Source: Parcubacteria group bacterium
GTDB lineage: Bacteria; Patescibacteria; ABY1; Buchananbacterales; UBA6539
Length of the DNA: 64,000 bases
Direction of reading: 5' to 3'
Assembly (NCBI GenBank): GCA_002687175.1
Contig: NYZP01000001.1
Span: 1 to 64,000 of the forward strand
Part shown: piece after piece, positions 24,631 to 32,198 of the stretch
How positions within the stretch are numbered: position 1 is the stretch's first letter
How the letters are laid out: the number at the start of each line of letters is the position of its first letter
Translations under genes and position numbers: made by a program
Notes under the pieces: model-generated
Told to the model about the DNA's origin: nothing
Database searches by the model: none
Seen by the model: only the letters and a program-made list of their open reading frames with translations

Positions 24631-25126
24631 TACTTTTTTTCATTTTAGCCAGTACCTCTTGACCCTTAGTGATTTCTTTTGATCGATCAATAAATAAAAT
24701 ACCATTAAGATGATCCACCTCGTGTAAGATTACTCGGGCGAACAGTCCGTTGGCAGTAAACTTTATTTTTTTACCATTTTGATCAAAAGCGGAAACTCTA
24801 ATTTTGATTGCTCGGCGAACCGTACCAAAAACTTCGGGGATACTTAAACAGCCTTCCTCTTCTTTTTCTTTTTTTAATGACTTCATTAAAATTCTGGGAT
24901 TAATCAATACTACTGAACCATCATCAGTTCTAATTACGGTTAAACGAAGACTTTTGCCAATCTGGGGAGCAGCTAAGCCAATACCTTCCTCGGTAATCAT
25001 TGTTTCTTCCATATCCAAAATCAGCTGCTGAATTTCATCACTTTGAATTTCGGCAACTGTTAATTTTTTTCCCTTGATTCGTAAAACCGGATCAGGATAA
25101 ATTTTTAAGGGTAAAACTTTAGTCAT
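24617..25126 (-). CDS. def: Peptide deformylase
   Basis: Removes the formyl group from new proteins. All three family motifs are present: GIGLAAPQIG, EEGCLSIP and HEVDHLNG, the last holding the two metal histidines and catalytic glutamate. It has 169 residues, a normal length. A short basic C-terminal tail overlaps fmt. A -10 box lies 11 bases upstream and no Shine-Dalgarno sequence is seen. Confidence 0.97.
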   Translation of the reverse strand: MTKVLPLKIYPDPVLRIKGKKLTVAEIQSDEIQQLILDMEETMITEEGIGLAAPQIGKSLRLTVIRTDDGSVVLINPRILMKSLKKEKEEEGCLSIPEVFGTVRRAIKIRVSAFDQNGKKIKFTANGLFARVILHEVDHLNGILFIDRSKEITKGQEVLAKMKKSNDKS

Positions 25127-25137
25127 AGATTATGGTC

Positions 25138-25143
25138 ATTATA
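25138..25143 (-). promoter_or_regulatory. -10 box of def-fmt, short or no leader
   Basis: TATAAT on the minus strand ends 11 bases before the def ATG. Confidence 0.5.
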
Positions 25144-25178
25144 GCTAAAATATGAAAAAAATCAAGTAGCTTAATTGA

Positions 25179-25207
25179 TTGACTTTTGACTAATAATTAG
25201 CTAAATT
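25179..25207 (+). promoter_or_regulatory. Promoter of the five-gene micro-membrane-protein operon
   Basis: TTGACT (25179-25184) and TAAATT (25202-25207) with a 17-base spacer, 62 bases before the first ORF. Confidence 0.55.
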
Positions 25208-25268
25208 AGAATTAAGTTGCTCCTTGACTTTTAAAATACCCCCTTACAACAAAGAAGGAGACATAGTA

Positions 25269-25439
25269 ATGGATAGCGTATTGATTGACAGCGGGTGGGA
25301 TCTATTTTTGTTGTTTGCTATTTCATGGGTTGCAACATTTCTGCTGGCTTTTGTAGTTATGGCAACCACTCATTTTTTCTTTGGCCCTTGGTTGAGAAGG
25401 CTACTGTTCAGAACTACTATCCAAGTAGCACTAAGCTAA
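25269..25439 (+). CDS. Tiny membrane protein 1 of the five-gene operon
   Basis: A 56-residue peptide with one long hydrophobic segment (residues 11-40) and a basic C-terminal part (LRRLLFRTT). AAGGAG is nine bases before the ATG. It is the first of five consecutive Shine-Dalgarno-led ORFs, all encoding small membrane peptides between one promoter and one terminator. I recognise no family. Possible roles, all inference, are a membrane complex built from short subunits, holin- or toxin-like peptides, or envelope stress factors. Confidence 0.65.
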   Translation: MDSVLIDSGWDLFLLFAISWVATFLLAFVVMATTHFFFGPWLRRLLFRTTIQVALS

Positions 25440-25449
25440 GGAGAATACA

Positions 25450-25539
25450 ATGGATATGTATTGGTGGGTTGTCATCCTTGGAATGGCTGGATTTATATTC
25501 CTTGGTGGTCTTTGGGAAAAATTCAAAAACCGCAAGTAG
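25450..25539 (+). CDS. Tiny membrane protein 2 of the five-gene operon
   Basis: A 29-residue peptide, MDMYWWVVILGM followed by a hydrophobic run and the basic tail EKFKNRK, so probably N-out/C-in with a single membrane helix. AAGGAG lies about seven bases before the ATG and the start follows the previous stop by ten bases. It is too short for similarity to mean much; its support is the ribosome site, the spacing and the shared pattern of the cluster. Confidence 0.6.
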   Translation: MDMYWWVVILGMAGFIFLGGLWEKFKNRK

Positions 25540-25550
25540 AAAGGATAATC

Positions 25551-25649
25551 ATGAAGTCGCTAGGTGAGATAATCGCCGTAGTATTAGCGGTTGGGTTTGT
25601 TACGTTATACGAATTTTTTCTAGCAATTAGGAAAATGACAAACACGTAA
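25551..25649 (+). CDS. Tiny membrane protein 3 of the five-gene operon
   Basis: A 32-residue peptide with a single hydrophobic helix (residues 7-25) and the basic tail AIRKMTNT. AAAGGA precedes the ATG by six bases and the gene starts 11 bases after the previous stop. It has the same architecture as protein 2: short N-terminus, one helix, positive tail. Confidence 0.6.
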   Translation: MKSLGEIIAVVLAVGFVTLYEFFLAIRKMTNT

Positions 25650-25670
25650 GACCATAGAAGGAGGTGGGTG

Positions 25671-25841
25671 ATGACTTTGTTAGAGTGGGGAATACTGATA
25701 TTGGCCGCAATGTTTATCTGCAATATTGTGGCTACTGGCATGTTCGGTCGAATAACTGGTGTAAAAAGTGCTGCTGTTCTACTTTCGGTGGGAGCAATTT
25801 ATTGCTTAATCTGCCTAGCCAGGGGTGATGAAGAAATATAG
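25671..25841 (+). CDS. Tiny membrane protein 4 of the five-gene operon
   Basis: A 56-residue peptide with two hydrophobic helices (about residues 5-24 and 31-50) and an acidic tail ARGDEEI. AAGGAGGTGGGTG stands directly before the ATG, the strongest ribosome site of the five. The two-helix hairpin with a short Gly/Lys turn resembles small pore-forming or assembly peptides in shape only. Confidence 0.65.
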   Translation: MTLLEWGILILAAMFICNIVATGMFGRITGVKSAAVLLSVGAIYCLICLARGDEEI

Positions 25842-25855
25842 AAAGGAGGTGAATA

Positions 25856-26035
25856 ATGCCTTGGTACGGATGGGTGGTAATTGTTTGGTTTTCCATAAAC
25901 ACATGGTTAGCCGTAGATCAAGTAAGGAGTGATAGATTTAGTCTAAAAGAAACACCAATGGTGTTTTTGTTTGGCATACTGACTGTGGTTTGGTTCGTCA
26001 TTGATTATATGGTTGAGCAAAGTAGGCGGATGTAA
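25856..26035 (+). CDS. Tiny membrane protein 5 of the five-gene operon
   Basis: A 59-residue peptide with two hydrophobic segments (residues 3-20 and 35-52) separated by a charged loop (DQVRSDRFSLKE) and ending in EQSRRM. AAAGGAGGTGAATA precedes the ATG. It is the last cistron; a terminator follows 42 bases later. High Trp content (six in 59) is notable and shared with proteins 1 and 2. Confidence 0.65.
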   Translation: MPWYGWVVIVWFSINTWLAVDQVRSDRFSLKETPMVFLFGILTVVWFVIDYMVEQSRRM

Positions 26036-26077
26036 CCTAACACCGGTTACTGACTAAATTGCTCGTTCATTTCTCTT

Positions 26078-26109
26078 AGCTCAACACATTTGTGGGGAGC
26101 TTTTTTTTA
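26078..26109 (+). terminator. Terminator of the five-gene operon
   Basis: AGCTC..CACA pairs with TGTG..GAGCT across an AA/GG internal loop; eight T follow. Confidence 0.85.
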
Positions 26110-26123
26110 TATATTAAGTCTGT

Positions 26124-26129
26124 TATAAT
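26124..26129 (+). promoter_or_regulatory. -10 box upstream of the 80-residue protein gene
   Basis: TATAAT ends 11 bases before the ATG at 26141, directly behind the preceding terminator. Confidence 0.45.
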
Positions 26130-26140
26130 TTTAAAGAACT

Positions 26141-26383
26141 ATGGAAGATTTTAAAAAAATTTTGGCCAATAAAAAAAGTATAAAACCGCCAGCTTATCAA
26201 TGGCAATATTTAGCTTTGCGCATAATTGATGAACTAAATATCCCAGCCAAGAAAAGAAACTCAGTCTTTCAAGTCTGTAAAAAATATCCTAAGGATTTTA
26301 TTGAGAAATGTTTAAACGATACTAAAGAGCTGGCTCAAGAAGGGGAGCCGTGGCGATATTTTTTTAAATTAGTAAATAAATAA
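26141..26383 (+). CDS. Hypothetical 80-residue soluble protein
   Basis: A charged, probably all-helical protein (MEDFKKILANKKSIKPPAYQ ... EPWRYFFKLVNK) without signal or membrane segment. I recognise no domain. The IKPPAYQWQYLALRIIDEL and CLNDTKELAQEGEPWRYFF patches look conserved in style, as in small DNA- or protein-binding factors, but no function is claimed. No Shine-Dalgarno sequence; base use matches core genes, so it is likely a native gene. Confidence 0.7.
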   Translation: MEDFKKILANKKSIKPPAYQWQYLALRIIDELNIPAKKRNSVFQVCKKYPKDFIEKCLNDTKELAQEGEPWRYFFKLVNK

Positions 26384-26424
26384 AAAAATCGTACTAAAAC
26401 GATTTAAAAAATTATATCAATTTA

Positions 26425-27222
26425 TTACTGGAGTTTAAAATTACAAACTGTATAACCAACACCAAATGGTCCTTCGTAAGATAGCACTTCTGGTTCAATA
26501 TTAAGTGATTCAATAATCCCTAATAAAATAATGATTGACCGCAAGCCGCACTCGCCGGCTTCTTTTATTAAATTAGGATCCAGTTTTAAAATTCCTTGAA
26601 TATCTTTCTTTTCAATTAACTCAACAATTTTTTTATCAAACACTGCACCTTGCTCCGAAAAACCACCGGGAGCATCTTTGGTTAATTTATGAGACAAATC
26701 AGCCGAACCAATCACCGCAAACCGTTTATTAATATTTGATAGCTGTTGATATAAAAACTGGCCAAACTTAAAATGTTCTTCATAGCCTAAACCAGAGTAG
26801 GTGATGGGAATAATTTTAATATCCTTTAAATGCTGGGTAAAAAAATAAAGAGGGACGGAAAAACCGTAATCAATTTCTGATTCACTGGTTAACACCAAAG
26901 GAACCTGCTCGTGCTTTTCGTCACCAGCCCGAATCTGCTGAATTGACATGTAATCACTTTTAAATTTTAGTTCCAAACCAAAATCACCAAAATCTTTAAA
27001 GTTAGCCGAGTAATCAGCATTTAAATTAATATTAAAAGAATCATCCAAAATTTTACCATGAGGAGAAATGATTACAATGCTTTCCGGTTTGGCAGCATAA
27101 AACTCTTGCTCTAATTTCTTCATCGCCTCGTCGGTCTTGGAAATTTTGGCTAGATTGTCTTTACCAATCTCGGGAATCAAGACTGGCGGATGAGGAGTAA
27201 TAGCAGAAAAAACTACAGGCAT
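26425..27222 (-). CDS. MEMO1/LigB-like protein (class III extradiol dioxygenase fold)
   Basis: A 265-residue protein starting MPVVFSAITPHPPVLIPEIG, with IVIISPHGKI, PITYSGLGYEEH and VIGSADLSHKL. These histidine-bearing blocks match the LigB/MEMO1 fold (AmmeMemoRadiSam system protein B). No radical SAM partner or AMMECR1 gene is in the window. LigB enzymes use Fe(II) to open aromatic rings; MEMO homologues in fermentative bacteria are of unknown role, and here the second is more likely. It lies six bases downstream of the secreted repeat protein. Confidence 0.8.
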   Translation of the reverse strand: MPVVFSAITPHPPVLIPEIGKDNLAKISKTDEAMKKLEQEFYAAKPESIVIISPHGKILDDSFNINLNADYSANFKDFGDFGLELKFKSDYMSIQQIRAGDEKHEQVPLVLTSESEIDYGFSVPLYFFTQHLKDIKIIPITYSGLGYEEHFKFGQFLYQQLSNINKRFAVIGSADLSHKLTKDAPGGFSEQGAVFDKKIVELIEKKDIQGILKLDPNLIKEAGECGLRSIIILLGIIESLNIEPEVLSYEGPFGVGYTVCNFKLQ

Positions 27223-27228
27223 AAAAAT

Positions 27229-28590
27229 TTATTCAATGTCTTCACCTAGGGGGTGAATGTTAACGGCCAATTGGCTAGTTTCAATTATATTATCCCACTT
27301 GTATGCAAAATTGGCAAATGCTGATTCTGATTTAATCCAACGACGGAAACCATCCGAAATAACGTACACCTTAGAACCATCTTTAATTTTTATTAATTCA
27401 CCATCTTCGAACTTGATTGGTAGACCAGTCAGGTATTGATCAAGCTCTTCCGGACTAACTTGAGTTAACACCTTGCCTTTAAACTTAGCATCCATGATTT
27501 CCCGAGAATATATTGGATGTTTAACACCATCCTGAACATGAAACACTCCACCACTTTGATCATCTTGAATTAAAGCACCGGTTGGATAGATACTTTCAAC
27601 CGTAATTTCTACTCCATAGCTATAACCAGCTAAGTCAGCTTCGGTGACTTCAATGATTTCTTCGGGATTAAAACCAATTGTTCGAAAAACTTCTGGCGAG
27701 GAAATGTAACGTAAATCATCATCGACTAAAAGATACGTTTTGCCATCCGATAAACCTAAAATAGAATAGTTGTAAAATTGTATTGGCGAGCCATCTTCAT
27801 ATTTTTCTAAATCAGTTTGGGAAGTAGTGATAATTTTATTAGGGTCAAACCGGGAAATAAAAACTCCCCAAGAAGTTACTAACCGTTTGGCACCATACTG
27901 AATCCACCAAACCGCCGGACTGTTATAGGATTTCAATAAAGAACCATCGGGATAGTCTCGTCCCCAGTAATTCTGCCAAATCTGCCAAAACCGATTGTTA
28001 CCGTGATAGTGCGGCGTATAATTATAGAGATTGGCTGTCGCTTGATTAACTGGTTTAATATACCAGTCATCAATTAAAAATGTTTTATCTTTTTGATAAG
28101 TCCATTGAAAAGGGTTTTCAAAATATTGCCGAAGTTGCCAAGTAGCCCCATCAACTTGTTTACCAAAATCTAAAGTATTGGGATGACATGAACCGCTGTC
28201 CGGACAACGATAACCCATGGCTCGATCTAGACGCTTTTGAGTCGGGGAAGGGTCATCAATTAAACTTTGCTCTTTTTGCAAAGTGGCAATAATTACTTTC
28301 GGACTGATAAAACTTTCTTGAGCTGCTTGCCAAATTATTTCCGAAGCCTTTTTATTGACCCCATTATAATCAGTAGTAATTAAATTAGCCAAACCACTAT
28401 TACGCTGAATTAAAAATCCCTGAATGTCTTCCAAAGACATTGAAAGTTGATCAGTCATTTCTTCATCGGTAATCACAAAATGAGGATTAAAAAAATAGTC
28501 CTGCTCAGCGGCAACGACTGGCAAAAATGTCATCATTAAAAAACAGACACAACTTAGACTGAAAATTATCAATTTAGTAGTAGATATCAT
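27229..28590 (-). CDS. Secreted protein with N-terminal lysozyme-like region and C-terminal repeats
   Basis: A 453-residue protein with signal peptide (residues 1-28, cleavage after VAA). Residues 40-215 (ASEIIWQAAQESFISPKVIIATLQKEQSLI ... GYRCPDSGSCHPN ... YHGNNRFWQIWQNYWG) look like a glycosidase or lysozyme-like helical domain; E in KEQSL could be catalytic. Residues 230-450 contain repeats of the form DG-x-YxIxDG-x-RRxI-S, e.g. VYVISDGFRRWIKSES, probably wall- or surface-binding. The function is inferred as peptidoglycan remodelling. A -10 box six bases before the ATG suggests a leaderless transcript. Confidence 0.75.
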   Translation of the reverse strand: MISTTKLIIFSLSCVCFLMMTFLPVVAAEQDYFFNPHFVITDEEMTDQLSMSLEDIQGFLIQRNSGLANLITTDYNGVNKKASEIIWQAAQESFISPKVIIATLQKEQSLIDDPSPTQKRLDRAMGYRCPDSGSCHPNTLDFGKQVDGATWQLRQYFENPFQWTYQKDKTFLIDDWYIKPVNQATANLYNYTPHYHGNNRFWQIWQNYWGRDYPDGSLLKSYNSPAVWWIQYGAKRLVTSWGVFISRFDPNKIITTSQTDLEKYEDGSPIQFYNYSILGLSDGKTYLLVDDDLRYISSPEVFRTIGFNPEEIIEVTEADLAGYSYGVEITVESIYPTGALIQDDQSGGVFHVQDGVKHPIYSREIMDAKFKGKVLTQVSPEELDQYLTGLPIKFEDGELIKIKDGSKVYVISDGFRRWIKSESAFANFAYKWDNIIETSQLAVNIHPLGEDIE

Positions 28591-28596
28591 AAGTTG

Positions 28597-28602
28597 ATTA
28601 TA
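28597..28602 (-). promoter_or_regulatory. -10 box giving a leaderless mRNA for the secreted repeat protein
   Basis: TATAAT on the minus strand ends six bases before the ATG at 28590. Confidence 0.6.
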
Positions 28603-28641
28603 ACATTTTAAACTATGGTAGTTAAGTAAAATTTAACAAAG

Positions 28642-28672
28642 AAAAAAGGCGGTCACACTTTAGGTGAACGCC
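28642..28672 (-). terminator. Terminator of the receiver/zinc-ribbon pair
   Basis: On the minus strand GGCG-T-TCAC pairs with GTGT-GACCGCC around a short loop and is followed by six T. Confidence 0.75.
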
Positions 28673-28713
28673 CATGATTATAGATTTTGCCCTTTGAAGA
28701 AAAAGGCCTGGAC

Positions 28714-28899
28714 TTATTTGGGGATCCGTACTGATTTTCCCTGAGCATTTCTGATTTGAGCAAGTGCTTTGTCAGCACACTTCGGGCAATAGCCGTGACT
28801 AACACCAGGCCCTAAATCTTCCTTAGCTGCCAGAGACCACGTAGCACTACCTTCGGGTCCTCGACGGATTTTTTTACAAACGCAACACTGCACTATCAT
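28714..28899 (-). CDS. Small zinc-ribbon protein, coupled to the receiver-like gene
   Basis: A 61-residue product with two cysteine pairs, VQCCVCKKI and GYCPKCADK, separated by about 30 residues, which should bind one zinc. The C-terminus is basic (QGKSVRIPK). Its ATG overlaps the upstream stop as ATGA, so it is translated by coupling. Similar cysteine spacing occurs in the C-terminal ribbon of the upstream protein, suggesting the two share ancestry or interact. Function unknown. Confidence 0.75.
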   Translation of the reverse strand: MIVQCCVCKKIRRGPEGSATWSLAAKEDLGPGVSHGYCPKCADKALAQIRNAQGKSVRIPK

Positions 28900-29474
28900 G
28901 TATTAGTCTCTCCCTCCGATTGGCCGATAATTGAACGGCAGACCGGACAACAGCTGTGCTCCAAAAGCAAGGTAACAGTCTTGCCATTTAGCTGCTGCCA
29001 GGTTCCGTCTTGGCAAACTTTCTGACAACGACCGCAAACCGGAACCAACTCTGGCTCTTGACCATCAGCGATCTCAGACGTCAGCTCGTCAACGTGCATT
29101 ATGAACCAAACCCATGATCCTTGATCTAAGGAAAGTACTGGAGTACCTGCCTCAATCTTGTCGGGATCTTCGGCCAGTACAGCACTTGAAAAAACAGCAA
29201 TCTTCGTCTTGGGATCAAGTGCTTTCATTTGTTGAATCAACTGACTGCTACTGGCCAAATCGATAACGGTCAGATTAATAACCATTCGAAGCAGTCGCCA
29301 CTGTTCGAAACAGTCACTTTGATCAACGGCCATCAGCACATTAAAATGTGCTTCCGTCAGCTTTGACTCAAGCTGCTTGCGCATCTCTTCATCTTCGTGC
29401 AAGACCAACACAGTCCTGGGTTGGTTCCCTTCAAACATTGTCCCTAGATCGTCTATTTCTGTGCATTGTTTCAT
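28896..29474 (-). CDS. Receiver-like protein with C-terminal zinc ribbon
   Basis: A 192-residue protein. Residues about 18-125 resemble a response-regulator receiver: RTVLVLHEDEEMRKQLESKLTEAHFNVLMA, then INLTVIDLA where the phosphoacceptor aspartate would be, and KTKIAVFSSAV. A lysine at the usual beta-5 place is not evident, so phosphorylation is doubtful. The C-terminus holds CGRCQKVC and CCPVC, a zinc ribbon. I start it at 29474, with AAGGAGG nine bases upstream, not at the TTG six bases earlier. It is GC-richer than its neighbours and forms a two-gene cassette with the zinc ribbon downstream. Confidence 0.75.
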   Translation of the reverse strand: MKQCTEIDDLGTMFEGNQPRTVLVLHEDEEMRKQLESKLTEAHFNVLMAVDQSDCFEQWRLLRMVINLTVIDLASSSQLIQQMKALDPKTKIAVFSSAVLAEDPDKIEAGTPVLSLDQGSWVWFIMHVDELTSEIADGQEPELVPVCGRCQKVCQDGTWQQLNGKTVTLLLEHSCCPVCRSIIGQSEGETNT

Positions 29475-29592
29475 GAGCAATGCCTCCTTTTTGGTTGTGG
29501 GTTAAAGCCACAATTTGAAAGGATAACATTGTTACAAAATCTTGATGAGTCTATACAATATTTGTACAGACACCAGATAAAAAGAGCTTAAA

Positions 29593-29627
29593 ATAACCCC
29601 TCACGGGGTAAACCCCTTTGAGGGTTA
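29593..29627. repeat. Stem-loop upstream of the receiver-like gene
   Basis: An imperfect long hairpin: AACCC..TCA pairs with TTGA..GGGTT outside, and GGGG pairs with CCCC around TAAA inside. It lies in the divergent region between 29474 and 29724. It could be a terminator without a T-run or a leader structure for the minus-strand cassette. Confidence 0.5.
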
Positions 29628-29671
29628 CTGTTAAATAAATTAACACTTTGATAACTTTGTCAAGTAAGCAG

Positions 29672-29700
29672 TTGCTAAAAACACTTAAAATAGTTAGAAT
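29672..29700 (+). promoter_or_regulatory. Promoter of the WecG-like gene
   Basis: TTGCTA (29672-29677) and TAGAAT (29695-29700), 17-base spacer, 23 bases before the ATG. Confidence 0.5.
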
Positions 29701-29723
29701 AAAAGCATTGTAACTAAAATAAT

Positions 29724-30500
29724 ATGGCTAAAGTTGATATTCTGGGTGTTCAAATTGATAACCTGTCTTTACAGGAAGTTTTAGAAAATATCAAACAATT
29801 TTTGAATTCTCGAAATCAACACTTTATTGTGACCCCTAATCCAGAATTTTTAGTGGCCGCCAATAAAGATCAAAACTTTAAACAGATCTTAAATTATGCC
29901 GATATTGCAGTGGCCGACGGTATTGGACTTATCAAAGCTGCCAAATTTTTAGGTAAGAGATTGCAACGAGTTACTGGGGTTGATCTGGTTTGGGCAATAT
30001 CAGAACTGGCCGCTGAAAAAAAATATCCAATCTATTTTTTAGGGGCTGATGAAATGATTGCCGCCCAAACTGCTGAATTTTTAAAACAAGAGTTTAATAA
30101 ACTAAAAATTGCCGGCGCGGAAAGTGGCGGCGAGATTATTAACCCCCAAACCCCTGACCAAGACTTGATCAAACGTATTCAAGAAGCCAGACCCAAAATT
30201 TTGTTTGTTGCTTTTGGTCAGGTTAAGCAAGAAAAATGGATTTTTGCTAATTTAGATAAATTTCCATCAGTCAAACTGGCGGTGGGAGTTGGCGGTGCTT
30301 TTGACTATATCTCTGGTGAAGTTAGTCGAGCTCCAAAATTTTTACGCCAAGCCGGACTAGAATGGCTCTGGCGGTTAATTCAACAGCCTGCTAGATGGCG
30401 ACGAATAATTAATGCTGTAATTATTTTCCCTTTATTAATCCTGTTTCGAAAATATTTTCCGGAAAAGATGCCGGAAAATACCAACGAAGACACTGAATAA
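29724..30500 (+). CDS. WecG/TagA/CpsF family glycosyltransferase
   Basis: A 258-residue GT26 enzyme that transfers an N-acetylhexosamine-type sugar to a lipid-linked acceptor. Family blocks are visible: VTPNPEFLVAAN, ADIAVADGIGLIKAAKFLG, RVTGVDLVW, LGADE, and LFVAFGQVKQEKWI, followed by VGVGGAFDYISGEVSRAPKFLRQAGLEWLWRLIQQPAR, which is diagnostic. It fits the surface-glycan theme of 16-23.7 kb though it is 6 kb away. It is followed after nine bases by gltX. Confidence 0.94.
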   Translation: MAKVDILGVQIDNLSLQEVLENIKQFLNSRNQHFIVTPNPEFLVAANKDQNFKQILNYADIAVADGIGLIKAAKFLGKRLQRVTGVDLVWAISELAAEKKYPIYFLGADEMIAAQTAEFLKQEFNKLKIAGAESGGEIINPQTPDQDLIKRIQEARPKILFVAFGQVKQEKWIFANLDKFPSVKLAVGVGGAFDYISGEVSRAPKFLRQAGLEWLWRLIQQPARWRRIINAVIIFPLLILFRKYFPEKMPENTNEDTE

Positions 30501-30509
30501 TAAAAAATA

Positions 30510-31928
30510 ATGTCTAAAAAAATTGTAACTCGTTTTGCTCCCAGTCCAACTGGTTTTTTACACGTCGGTAGTTTACGAACTGCCATGTATAATTTCCTTT
30601 TTGCTAAAGCCAACAAAGGAGATTTTTTATTACGGATTGAAGACACCGACCAAACCAGAAAAGTTAAAGGCGCTCAAGAAAGTTTACTAAAATCTCTAGA
30701 ACAATTTAATCTAGACTGGGATAATAAAAAAATTATGGTCCAGTCAGAACGGCTGAAAGATTATCAAGCCGCAGCTGAGAAACTGGTCAAAGAAAAAAAA
30801 GCTTACAACTGTTTTTGTTCTAAAGAACGTTTAGATAATTTACGGAAAGTCCGACAGCAAAAAGGTTTGCCACCAATGTACGATGGACATTGCACCAATT
30901 TACCAGACAAAGAAATTGACTTAACCAAAGACCACGTTATTAGATTTAAAATGCCCAACTCTGGCCAAACTAAGTTTAATGATTTAATAAGAAATAAAGT
31001 TATTTTTGATAACAAACTTTTAGATGATCCAGTTATCTTAAAGTCAGATGGTTTTCCTACTTACCATTTAGCCTCGGTGGTTGATGATCATGAAATGAAA
31101 GTCAGCCATGTTATCAGAGGAGAGGAATGGCTGCCATCAACTCCTAAACATATTTTATTACACGAAGCCCTTGATTTTAAGGCACCAGAATTTGCCCATT
31201 TACCACTGCTGCTAAACGCAGACCGATCAAAGTTGTCTAAACGACAGGGTGATGTGGCAGTTGAAGACTTTTTAAAACAAGGTTACCTTGAAGAAGCTTT
31301 ACTTAACTTTGTCTTACTGCTTGGCTGGAATCCAGGGACTGATCAAGAAATTTTTAGTTTAGAAGAAATGATAAAAAGCTTTGATCTAAAAAAAGTTCAC
31401 AAAGGTGGAGCGCTGTTTAATACCCAAAAGCTTGATTGGCTTAATGGAGAGTATATTAAACAAAAATCGTTACCAGAACTGACCAAACTCTGCCAACCAT
31501 TTTTTGCAGCAGCTGGTATCAAAACTGACTTAAAACAATTAGAAAAAGTGGTGGCCACTGAACAGCAAAGAATTAAAAAATTAAGTGATATTGTCGAGGG
31601 CAGTGAATTTTTCTTTAAGATGCCTAGCTACGATTCTAAACTACTTATTTGGAAAAAGGGGACTGTCAAAGATGCTACTGAGAATTTAAAGGTGTTATTA
31701 GAATTTTTAGATAACTTACCCGAAAACCAGTGGAATCAGCAAGATCTTGAAACGGCAATTAAAAAATTAATTGAAGAAAAAAAAATTGGAGTAGGGGATA
31801 TGCTTTGGCCCATGCGGGTAGCCCTGACTGGCCGAAAAAATTCTCCCGGTCCATTTGAAGTGGCTGAAGCTTTAGGAAAAGAAGAAAGTTTAGCTAGAAT
31901 TAAAAAAGCAATTGATTTATTAAGCTAA
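30510..31928 (+). CDS. gltX: Glutamyl-tRNA synthetase
   Basis: Class I synthetase that charges tRNA-Glu. The HIGH-type motif is in RFAPSPTGFLHVGSLRTAMYNFLFAK (residues 7-32) and the KMSKS-type motif is LSKRQG near residue 244. IRFKMP and VIRGEEWLPSTPKH are further family blocks. It has 472 residues with the C-terminal anticodon-binding helices. Whether it also charges tRNA-Gln (non-discriminating) cannot be read from the sequence. No Shine-Dalgarno sequence. Confidence 0.97.
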   Translation: MSKKIVTRFAPSPTGFLHVGSLRTAMYNFLFAKANKGDFLLRIEDTDQTRKVKGAQESLLKSLEQFNLDWDNKKIMVQSERLKDYQAAAEKLVKEKKAYNCFCSKERLDNLRKVRQQKGLPPMYDGHCTNLPDKEIDLTKDHVIRFKMPNSGQTKFNDLIRNKVIFDNKLLDDPVILKSDGFPTYHLASVVDDHEMKVSHVIRGEEWLPSTPKHILLHEALDFKAPEFAHLPLLLNADRSKLSKRQGDVAVEDFLKQGYLEEALLNFVLLLGWNPGTDQEIFSLEEMIKSFDLKKVHKGGALFNTQKLDWLNGEYIKQKSLPELTKLCQPFFAAAGIKTDLKQLEKVVATEQQRIKKLSDIVEGSEFFFKMPSYDSKLLIWKKGTVKDATENLKVLLEFLDNLPENQWNQQDLETAIKKLIEEKKIGVGDMLWPMRVALTGRKNSPGPFEVAEALGKEESLARIKKAIDLLS

Positions 31929-32173
31929 ATTCGAATAGGGCATAACCAGGTTATGCGTGATTAATTTTTAAAAATAAACTTGGTATTTTAGCTAAAAATA
32001 GATGGGTTCGTATAACCACTGTTATACGGCTCCACTTCGTTCCGCATACACTCTGTTTTCGTTTATGTGATAGTCCCTCCTGACGTCGGGACAATTATAT
32101 CACAACTCTCAAACAGAGCGTCGTATAGCAAGGTACGTTGTGAGTACATATAGCTTGCTATTTGAAATAAAAA
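31929..32173. other. Intergenic region with two REP-like hairpins
   Basis: No gene was found in this 245-base stretch. It holds two short palindromes: GCATAAC CAG GTTATGC at 31940-31956 and CGTATAAC CACT GTTATACG at 32009-32028. The stretch after 32028 is GC-richer and contains AGGAGGG on the minus strand without a well-placed start codon. Confidence 0.55.
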
Positions 32174-32198
32174 AAGGCCGACTAATTTAGCCGGCTAC
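32174..32198 (-). terminator. Terminator of the 102-residue zinc-binding protein gene
   Basis: On the minus strand GCCGGCTA and TAGTCGGC (one G-T pair) flank AAT, followed by seven T. It overlaps the gene's last codons. Confidence 0.8.
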
